Of a stretch of 40,392 nt of DNA, positions 34,350 to 40,392 are shown one piece after another. The translations under genes were made by a program, and so were the position numbers. The DNA is from Chitinophagaceae bacterium (GTDB taxonomy: Bacteria > Bacteroidota > Bacteroidia > Chitinophagales > Chitinophagaceae): positions 1 to 40,392 of the forward strand of contig CANBSW010000020.1 of assembly GCA_947372235.1 (NCBI GenBank), read 5' to 3'. The notes under the pieces are model-generated. The model was not told where the DNA came from. It ran no database searches and saw only the letters and a program-made list of their open reading frames with translations. Position 1 is the first letter of the stretch, and each line of letters opens with the position of its first letter.

Positions 34350-35512
34350 TCCTGTTTGTCTGCTGTTTGTGTTTATACACGGGGCATGCGCAGATCACCG
34401 GAAAAGTTTCGGAAGCAGATGCGCATTCACTCACCCTCTTCAATGAAGGCAAATGGAAGGTGTTGGTGATATACGGTAAAGAAACGATTACTTCCGGAAT
34501 TGATTTTCCGCTGCTGCGCATGCGTACCGGTTATGCTGCGTATATGCTGGGTAATTTTAGTGAAAGTCTTTTGCAATATAATACTGTATATGAAGCCGAT
34601 CCTGAGAACAAGACCGCATTGTATTATGTATATCTCAATAATTTGTATTTAAACAATACAACGGCCGCAAGATATTATGCCGGTTTACTGCCAGCAGAAA
34701 CCAAAGAAAAAGAAGGCCTGCAGAATACAAAGATTTCATCATTTCAGGCCGAGTTCAGTTATAAATCGCCGGATGATACAGCCCGCAGAAATGCACAATA
34801 TGCGAGAATCGGTTTTACAACAGAACTGGGATATCGTTTTCAGTTACAACAAAGTCTTGCCTATTATACGCTGGAAGTAAATACACCGCTTTCTTCAACC
34901 AACCGGGTTCTTTATCAACGGTTACAACAGCCCGAGTATTATGCCAAATTAACTTATACTGCAACCGGTAATATATCCATAATCGGAGCCTATCATTTTC
35001 TCAGCGATAAATTTCCCAATTCAACACTTAACACCCATGTTTTTTTAGGGGGAGTAAAATACAGTCACCCTTATTTCAGTATCCAGGCTAATGCCAGTAC
35101 AGGCAATTTTAATACTAACTATTCGCAGTTTGATGGCATACTTACTTTTTATCCTTTAGGAAATTTAAATGTGTATAGCATGAGCCGGATCAGTTTTGGC
35201 ACACAAACCAATTTTACCCAGGTACTGGGCGCAAAACTCATGAAAGGTGTATGGCTGGAGGGAAACAGCACTTTTGGTACGCAGAATTACCTGTTTGATA
35301 ATGATGCACTGTATGTAAAGAATGATGCAGACCCTAATCTCTTTAAAGGAGGAGGCAGCCTGTATACCTTACTATCCCCCAAATGTATGCTCAGCATCAA
35401 TTATACACTGGAGCAAAGACAGAAATTGAATAACAATCCCACTAATATTTTCATTCCCAATACTAATTATTTTCAACATTCAATCAATGGAGGTTTAACA
35501 TGGAAATTTTAA
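34328..35512 (+). CDS. outer-membrane beta-barrel protein with N-terminal TPR-like region
   Basis: The 394-residue protein has a signal peptide (MYAKKLLILFVCCLCLYTGHAQ), a TPR-like helical segment (about 50-125, LRMRTGYAAYMLGNFSESLLQYNTVYEADPENKTALYY) and a C-terminal barrel with alternating strands (YYAKLTYTATGNISIIGAYHF; KYSHPYFSIQANASTG; ISFGTQTNFTQVLGAK). It ends in an aromatic residue (GGLTWKF), usual for outer-membrane barrels. The layout recalls YaiO-type outer-membrane proteins. It overlaps the UT-M23 gene by 22 nt and the next gene by 13 nt, so the three envelope genes are translationally coupled. Specific function unknown. Confidence 0.84.
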   Translation: MYAKKLLILFVCCLCLYTGHAQITGKVSEADAHSLTLFNEGKWKVLVIYGKETITSGIDFPLLRMRTGYAAYMLGNFSESLLQYNTVYEADPENKTALYYVYLNNLYLNNTTAARYYAGLLPAETKEKEGLQNTKISSFQAEFSYKSPDDTARRNAQYARIGFTTELGYRFQLQQSLAYYTLEVNTPLSSTNRVLYQRLQQPEYYAKLTYTATGNISIIGAYHFLSDKFPNSTLNTHVFLGGVKYSHPYFSIQANASTGNFNTNYSQFDGILTFYPLGNLNVYSMSRISFGTQTNFTQVLGAKLMKGVWLEGNSTFGTQNYLFDNDALYVKNDADPNLFKGGGSLYTLLSPKCMLSINYTLEQRQKLNNNPTNIFIPNTNYFQHSINGGLTWKF

Positions 35513-36123
35513 AAAGATCGATGATCGTTGTTTGTGCATTTACCCTTGCTGTTAGTTCAGTAAATGCACAATCTACCGACGATGTTCAAAAGGCATTCAA
35601 AGCCAGTTATACAAATGAGTACAAAGCCAATTATACAGGCGCTATTGCCGATCTGCAGAAAGTGTACCGGGCTGACAGTTATGAGATAAATCTTCGTTTG
35701 GGATGGTTGCAATATTCTGCGAAGCAGTATTCAAGTGCCATGGATTATTATCAGAAAGCCATTGATCTGAAAAAATACAGTGTGGAAGCAAGATTTGGTT
35801 ATATCAAACCAGCCAATGAGGCCAAAAAATATGATAAAGTGTATGAGAAATATGAAGAAATTTTGAAAATAGATCCTTATAATAGTGTGGCTAATTATTG
35901 GGTAGGCGTTTATTACTATAGTGCAAAGAAATATGATATAGCCGCTAAATATTTAGAACTTGTTGTAAACATGTATCCTTTTGATTATGATGCCAACCAT
36001 ATGCTTGGCTGGACATATGTTAATCTTGGAAAAACCCAGGAAGCAAAATTGCTATTCGTAAAAGCCCTGTTATATAAACCAGGCGATGCATCTTCTCTGG
36101 AAGGATTGAGTAAGTGTAAGTAA
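35500..36123 (+). CDS. periplasmic TPR protein, last gene of the operon
   Basis: The 207-residue protein has a signal peptide (MEILKRSMIVVCAFTLAVSSVNAQ) followed by about four TPR-like helix pairs (LRLGWLQYSAKQYSSAMDYYQKAI; KYDKVYEKYEEILKIDPYN; VANYWVGVYYYSAKKYDIAAKYLELV; NHMLGWTYVNLGKTQEAKLLF). It overlaps the outer-membrane gene by 13 nt. TPR proteins are scaffolds, and here it would link the periplasmic M23 domain and the outer-membrane barrel (inference). Repeat H7 follows about 30 nt later. Confidence 0.87.
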   Translation: MEILKRSMIVVCAFTLAVSSVNAQSTDDVQKAFKASYTNEYKANYTGAIADLQKVYRADSYEINLRLGWLQYSAKQYSSAMDYYQKAIDLKKYSVEARFGYIKPANEAKKYDKVYEKYEEILKIDPYNSVANYWVGVYYYSAKKYDIAAKYLELVVNMYPFDYDANHMLGWTYVNLGKTQEAKLLFVKALLYKPGDASSLEGLSKCK

Positions 36124-36570
36124 ACATTTTATATAAGTTGTAAATCAGCTTTGAAATAATTGCCACAGAATACACAGAAGTTCACAGAAAAATCTGTGCT
36201 ATTCTGTGTATTCTGTGGCAATTATTCTTAACACCATACACACTCTCAGAATTAAGATGGATAATCCTAAATATCGAAATGGTATTATATCAATTTGACC
36301 GGAAAATGATTGGTTTCAAAAAAAATACCAATTAACGCCAGTTACAATAATGAAGCAACCAATACAAATACTGATGAATTAGTGAGAGTTAAATGTCTAA
36401 TTGGTAGTAGATCTTATTCTTTGTATTCCCGCTTTTCTAATAATTATTCCAAAATCGAAAATTTGTAGCCGGTTTTAGTTCGACCTTTGCATTCGACTTT
36501 GCTTCAGGATGATGAATTGTCTATTCATTAGTTAAGATATTTCGTTTTCCATGCTTTTATACATACTAAA
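36124..36570. other. intergenic region before the DODA dioxygenase gene
   Basis: This 447-base gap contains inverted repeat H7 (36155-36226). The rest is AT-rich sequence with no supported gene. No confident promoter was identified for the downstream gene. Confidence 0.55.
36155..36226. repeat. inverted repeat H7, 34-bp arms
   Basis: The arms 36155-36188 and 36193-36226 pair at 31 of 34 positions; the outer 25 are perfect. The loop is AAAA. The arm carries repeated CACAGAA words spaced 9-10 nt, unlike the 8-nt spacing of the other hairpins. It follows the operon's last gene. Confidence 0.85.
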
Positions 36571-37458
36571 ATGTTTCGTAGAAAATTTATACAACTAACT
36601 ACAGGAGGATCAATTATGACAGGCATTAACACGCTCAGCAGTTTTAAAACCTTTACAGATAAACTGGAAGAACAGGAACACCTGATGCCTGTTTTATTTA
36701 TAGGTCATGGTTCTCCTATGAATGGTATTGAAGATACTGAGTTCAGCAGACGGTGGACTTCTATTGCCAAAGAGATTCCTGTTCCAAAAGCTGTATTGGT
36801 GGTTTCGGCTCACTGGTTTACCAAAGGCACACATATTACTGCGATGGATTTTCCGCCTACCATTCACGATTTTGGCGGATTTCCAAAAGCCCTGTATGAA
36901 GTGCAGTATCCGGCACCCGGTAATCCTGCATTGGCAAAAGAAACTGCATCTATGATCCATACAACCAATGTTGATCTTTCGCATGATTGGGGATTGGATC
37001 ACGGAACATGGACAGTCGTTCGCCATATGTATCCCGAAGCAACCATTCCTGTTTTACAATTGAGTATCGATTATACCAAAGATGCCCGCTTTCATTATGA
37101 TTTGGCAAAAGAGATTTACGCGTTGCGTAAGAAAGGTGTATTGGTGATTGGCAGCGGTAATATGGTGCATAATTTACGAATGGTGGCATGGGACAAATTG
37201 AATGAGCCGGAATATGGTTACGACTGGGCCCTCCAAATGAACGATACGTTTAAGAAACTCATCACCAACGGAAACTTTGACCAGTTGACGCAATACCAAA
37301 ATTTGGGTAAAGAAGCCATGCTGGCCATTCCCACACCTGAACATTATTTACCATTGATGTACACGTTGGGAGTAAAAGATAAGAATGATCCGGTTTCTTT
37401 TTTTAATGATAAAGCTGTGGGTGGCTCATTAACCATGACATCTGTCAAGTTAGGTTAA
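36571..37458 (+). CDS. extradiol ring-cleavage dioxygenase, DODA/YgiD type
   Basis: The 295-residue protein has the YgiD/4,5-DOPA dioxygenase core: LFIGHGSPMNG, VVSAHWFTKG, PPTIHDFGGFP, LDHGTWTV and TPEHYLPLMY, with the His residues that bind the catalytic metal. Two starts are possible. ATG 36571 yields MFRRKFIQLTTGGS, resembling a twin-arginine signal. ATG 36616 follows a strong AGGAGG (36603-36608) and yields a shorter N-terminus. The E. coli-type core begins near residue 40. Family members open catechol-like rings; the substrate here is unknown. Confidence 0.92.
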   Translation: MFRRKFIQLTTGGSIMTGINTLSSFKTFTDKLEEQEHLMPVLFIGHGSPMNGIEDTEFSRRWTSIAKEIPVPKAVLVVSAHWFTKGTHITAMDFPPTIHDFGGFPKALYEVQYPAPGNPALAKETASMIHTTNVDLSHDWGLDHGTWTVVRHMYPEATIPVLQLSIDYTKDARFHYDLAKEIYALRKKGVLVIGSGNMVHNLRMVAWDKLNEPEYGYDWALQMNDTFKKLITNGNFDQLTQYQNLGKEAMLAIPTPEHYLPLMYTLGVKDKNDPVSFFNDKAVGGSLTMTSVKLG

Positions 37459-37508
37459 ATACTAAATGATTATTCTCAACTGTTTCTTTGAAAGTTTTAA
37501 ACATTGGG

Positions 37509-37919
37509 TTATAAGATCTGACAAAACTCCAAGCGTTCACCATCGGGTCCTGAAATATTGAAATATTTGCAACCCTTCTCCCAAAAATTCAAAAACACCG
37601 GACTGTCTTCAAGAATAGTAAATCCTTCTTTTTTAAGTGTTGAAAATGTTTCCTCAATATCATTCACATCAAATGCGATATGATCAATACGCCCGTCTTT
37701 TCTTTGTCGCACATTATTCAATTCCGGTTCGGGCATTTGGTATAATTCAATGATCATGGCATCCCTTTTCATCATGGCTACCTTACCCTGTTCTCCCTCA
37801 TGCAAGAAAGTGGAGCTCATTACATTACTAAAACCCAATCTTTCGTAAAAAGCCTGCGAAACACTGATATTGGTTACCGGTATTCCGATATGTTGAAGAT
37901 GATTGATACGAATGTTCAT
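37509..37919 (-). CDS. VOC superfamily protein (glyoxalase-like)
   Basis: The 136-residue single-domain protein has the two beta-alpha-beta-beta-beta repeats of the vicinal oxygen chelate fold: INHLQHIGIPVTNISVSQAFYERLGF and RIDHIAFDVNDIEETFSTLKKEGF, with a C-terminal GPDGERLEFCQIL. Likely metal ligands are the conserved His and Glu residues. Its start overlaps the tag stop (ATGA), so the two are co-transcribed. The substrate is unknown. Confidence 0.85.
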   Translation of the reverse strand: MNIRINHLQHIGIPVTNISVSQAFYERLGFSNVMSSTFLHEGEQGKVAMMKRDAMIIELYQMPEPELNNVRQRKDGRIDHIAFDVNDIEETFSTLKKEGFTILEDSPVFLNFWEKGCKYFNISGPDGERLEFCQIL

Positions 37920-38476
37920 TGTATTTTATTTTTCTGCAACCACATAGGTTTTGTTTTTGCTACTGCCTTATATATTTTACAATCTTCTGTATGTGCCCCG
38001 GGCAAATAACCAATGCTCATCAAAAATTCATTCACTATTTCACCACCGGTAAAACGGAAGGTTTTCTTAAATAGCTTTACCCATTCTTCTTTTGTTTTAG
38101 GATGATGATGTAACAGCCATTGCCGGAAAGAACCAAATTCTTTTTGTAATACTAAAATCGTTTTGGCATTTTCAATGGCTGCCTGAACTTTTAAACGGTT
38201 GCGGATAATACCGGCATCAGCTAAAAGTCTTGCAGTATCTGCTTCTGCATAAGCAGCTACTTTTTTAATATTGAAATTGTGATAGGCTTTTCTAAAAGTA
38301 ACCTCCTTTTTCAATATGGTTTCCCAGCTCAAACCTGCCTGGTTAATTTCCAGAACAAGTCTGCAAAACAATTCATTATCTTCTTCAATGGGAAAACCAT
38401 ATTGTTTATCGTGATAAGCCTTGTGTAATTTTTTCCTGTCATCCGACATGGTTTCTATTGCGCTGCAGTACGACAT
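37916..38476 (-). CDS. tag: DNA-3-methyladenine glycosylase I
   Basis: The 186-residue protein matches E. coli Tag along its length: KAYHDKQYGFP, LEINQAGLSWETILKKEV (catalytic Glu in the LExxQAGLSW segment), DAGIIRNRLKVQAAIENA and GYLPGAHTEDC. The zinc ligands appear present (Cys4, an N-terminal His, and the C-terminal His/Cys of HTEDC). It removes 3-methyladenine in base excision repair. It lies 3 nt after the hypothetical gene at 38480 and overlaps the VOC gene. Confidence 0.94.
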   Translation of the reverse strand: MSYCSAIETMSDDRKKLHKAYHDKQYGFPIEEDNELFCRLVLEINQAGLSWETILKKEVTFRKAYHNFNIKKVAAYAEADTARLLADAGIIRNRLKVQAAIENAKTILVLQKEFGSFRQWLLHHHPKTKEEWVKLFKKTFRFTGGEIVNEFLMSIGYLPGAHTEDCKIYKAVAKTKPMWLQKNKIQ

Positions 38477-38479
38477 ATT

Positions 38480-38950
38480 TTATTGTTTAAATTCTTTCCA
38501 GATATTTCTATGATCTTCTCTTGTGAAATGCATTTTGCTGAAACGAATTGAGTAAGTATCATCTTTGTTAAATATTTCGATCAATACCTGTTTATAATAA
38601 TTGGAAAGAAATGTAGTATGGCTGATCTGTTTAAAATCGTAATATTTCAGATCGATCGCATCATTAAGGTAAGTGAGCGTGCAGCTGTCGCAGGCAATTC
38701 TTAGTTCGTAATCACATTTATTGGCAGCATCAAAATGGTAGATAAAATCTGCTTTTTTAAACTTTGGTTCGCGAAGGAGCAGATGCAGGCTTGAGTCTGT
38801 TTCAATAACACAATTATCCGGCAGTTCATATTTTTTTACATACTGTTCAAGGTTTCTTTTCACACTCTTGCGGCTGTCTCCAACAGCGATTTGGGAGAAA
38901 CAGGTAAGAGAAAGTAGTATACTTACCAGCAAACCAATACTTTTTATCAT
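38480..38950 (-). CDS. hypothetical exported protein
   Basis: The 156-residue protein has a clear signal peptide (MIKSIGLLVSILLSLTCFSQ). The mature part is charged and contains a pair of cysteines (ACDSC). No known domain was recognised. It is 3 nt upstream of tag and probably in its operon. The function is unknown. Confidence 0.75.
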   Translation of the reverse strand: MIKSIGLLVSILLSLTCFSQIAVGDSRKSVKRNLEQYVKKYELPDNCVIETDSSLHLLLREPKFKKADFIYHFDAANKCDYELRIACDSCTLTYLNDAIDLKYYDFKQISHTTFLSNYYKQVLIEIFNKDDTYSIRFSKMHFTREDHRNIWKEFKQ

Positions 38951-38986
38951 GTAATTGCAATTAGCGAATAACTGTATTAAAGCTTG

Positions 38987-39370
38987 TTAGCTATTTTTTG
39001 GATAAACAAAACCTGTTTCTTTTTCTTTTGTTTTAACCTGTCTAACTTCAATGCTTGCAGAGGGCACAAACTCGAATTCAGGGTTATTTTTAGCAATGTT
39101 GATGGCTTCGGTAAGATCAGTTGCTCTAATATGGTAATAACCTACCTGAACTTCCGGATCATTTGAAATATTTTTTTCTATCCATTCATTATTAGCTTTT
39201 GAAATAAAAACACCTTCTCTGATCAATGGCTGTGCGGCTATCAGTTTATTTTCTTCTTTTAACAAGCCAATATAGTGTTCACATTTTTTAATAAATGAAA
39301 GATGTTCTTCAGCGGTTAGGGTTTCCTTCGCATCTTTTTTATTGCGGATGTACAGCATGAACTCTTTCAT
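38987..39370 (-). CDS. YCII-related protein
   Basis: The 127-residue protein matches the YCII/PhnB-like small dimer fold: MKEFMLYIRNKKDAKETLTAEEHLSFIKKCEHYI, then a YYHIRATDLTEAINIAKNNPEFE motif. Related proteins (YciI/DGPF) have poorly defined enzymatic roles. It lies about 36 nt upstream of the exported hypothetical gene on the same strand. The substrate is unknown. Confidence 0.8.
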   Translation of the reverse strand: MKEFMLYIRNKKDAKETLTAEEHLSFIKKCEHYIGLLKEENKLIAAQPLIREGVFISKANNEWIEKNISNDPEVQVGYYHIRATDLTEAINIAKNNPEFEFVPSASIEVRQVKTKEKETGFVYPKNS

Positions 39371-39462
39371 TGTGGTTATTTTAGTGATACAATTTTTAAT
39401 GATAAGGTCTTTTACCGATCAGGATTTCAACAATCGTTTCGCATTCAAAATAATTTCTGCCC

Positions 39463-40272
39463 TTACATCCCTAATGCGAAAATAAAAAAATGTTGCCCCT
39501 CCCATGTTTTTAAAACAAGATTGGTTTTACCCTGCATTTCGCTAAAGTTAGACAAGCCTTTATCTCGTAGCTGTTGAACTCTTTTTAGGGTATTCAATCC
39601 AAAATAAGTAACAGCCGGTTCTGAGAAATTTTTTGTCTGGTGAAGACCGATGATCATCAGGCCATCTGAAAGTATGCTATGAGGATAGGGTTCTTTCATT
39701 TGAGAAAGCACTTTAAATCCTAATTTTTTCCAAAAAGCCGTTGACTGATTAATATCAGCTACCGCCTGTGCAAATTCTCCAAACACACCACAGGCCTGAT
39801 TTGGATATTTATCTGCAGCACTAAAATCAGTTGGTTTCATGGTAAGTAAAGTGGTTCCCTTTGGCTGCATAAACCCACCGGGATTACTGGAAAGTACAAT
39901 GGTAAAACCATCTGGCGATTTTAGGTAATATCTTTTTATCTGATCGCCTGCTTTGGGCTTTTGTGCAAATACAACACTGTCTTTTTCCAATTGCGCAACT
40001 AGTTTCTCAACATCAGCTGCATAATAGGTTAGTCCGATATAAGGGTTGTTATCTTTTCGCATCGTAATCAACAATGTACCATCACTCACCTGTGCCCAGG
40101 GTGCCGGAAAATCATTCGATCCTATTTTCGGAAAGCCCAGTTTTTCATATACCGCAACAGACGAATCTAGGTTGGCGGTAGTAACATATACACTGGCTAC
40201 TTCGCCGAGTTTGCTTTGTGAATAGGTGGAGAAAGAGAGAATACAAATAAATACTATTAAAAGAGTGCGCAT
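39463..40272 (-). CDS. exported protein with two VOC domains
   Basis: A signal peptide (MRTLLIVFICILSFSTYS) precedes two glyoxalase-like VOC modules: SVYVTTANLDSSVAVYEKLGFPKIG with YYLKSPDGFTIVLSS, and GEFAQAVADINQSTAFWKKLGFKVLS with a C-terminal WEGQHFFIFALGM. Total length is 269 residues. Most VOC proteins are cytosolic, so export is unusual but seen in Bacteroidota. The function is unknown. Confidence 0.84.
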   Translation of the reverse strand: MRTLLIVFICILSFSTYSQSKLGEVASVYVTTANLDSSVAVYEKLGFPKIGSNDFPAPWAQVSDGTLLITMRKDNNPYIGLTYYAADVEKLVAQLEKDSVVFAQKPKAGDQIKRYYLKSPDGFTIVLSSNPGGFMQPKGTTLLTMKPTDFSAADKYPNQACGVFGEFAQAVADINQSTAFWKKLGFKVLSQMKEPYPHSILSDGLMIIGLHQTKNFSEPAVTYFGLNTLKRVQQLRDKGLSNFSEMQGKTNLVLKTWEGQHFFIFALGM

Positions 40273-40392
40273 AAAGCAGGAGTTGATTTTTGAAGAGATG
40301 TGATGTTTCTTATACCAATCCGTATTGTGGATTTCTTATAGCCGGGCTAATGTTGTGGATTAAATATACAAAAATCGAGGAAATGTTCTACG

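Overview
The window reads as chromosome of a Bacteroidota bacterium, most like Chitinophagaceae (inference). It is AT-rich, genes mostly lack Shine-Dalgarno sequences, several promoters carry the Bacteroidota -7 element TAnnTTTG, there are many lipoproteins, and there is a DUF1080 plus Gfo/Idh/MocA pair and a clade II (Sec-type) NosZ. No rRNA, tRNA, CRISPR array, transposase or phage gene was seen.

Layout. 1-524: 5' part of an Ada-like repair gene. 894-4469: pyruvate:ferredoxin oxidoreductase (minus). 4784-7540: AsmA-like protein. 7755-8324: fasciclin lipoprotein. 8502-15660 (minus): an eight-gene nitrous oxide operon, cytochrome c - nosZ - nosL - nosD - nosF - nosY - hemerythrin - truncated haemoglobin. 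15916-18727 (plus): a Crp/Fnr regulator, a multi-spanning membrane protein and the di-iron repair protein RIC/ScdA. 18848-20032: PL10-type pectate lyase (minus). 20559-23246 and 25897-28494: two large CHASE3/PAS histidine kinases flanking a minus-strand DUF1080 / Gfo-Idh-MocA pair. 28815-29318: GNAT acetyltransferase. 29437-36123: a tight six-gene operon of unknown purpose: PqqD-like small protein, ATP-grasp ligase, fold-III PLP decarboxylase, urea-transporter/M23 peptidase fusion, outer-membrane barrel, TPR protein. 36571-37458: DODA-type dioxygenase. 37509-40272 (minus): VOC protein, Tag glycosylase, hypothetical protein, YCII protein, secreted double-VOC protein.

How it works together. The central part looks like a N2O/NO-responsive regulon. 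A palindrome close to ATGAT-N4-ATCAT (the geometry of an FNR box) lies upstream of the fasciclin gene, the nos operon, the membrane protein, RIC and the second kinase. In all five the -7 hexamer-like element begins exactly 29.5 nt from the palindrome centre, the geometry of an activator bound near -41.5. A sixth site, before the first kinase, is one nucleotide off. The Crp/Fnr gene inside the cluster is the obvious candidate regulator.

The items most worth a second look are: (1) the PqqD/ATP-grasp/PLP/UT-M23/envelope operon, which I cannot match to any characterised pathway; (2) this promoter grammar and the regulon it defines; (3) a histidine kinase whose phospho-acceptor His is Gln; (4) two kinds of intergenic inverted repeats, one an 89-90 bp element present in three copies, the others of unrelated sequence but with similar arms built from roughly 8-bp units; (5) a NosL fused to an N-terminal membrane domain.
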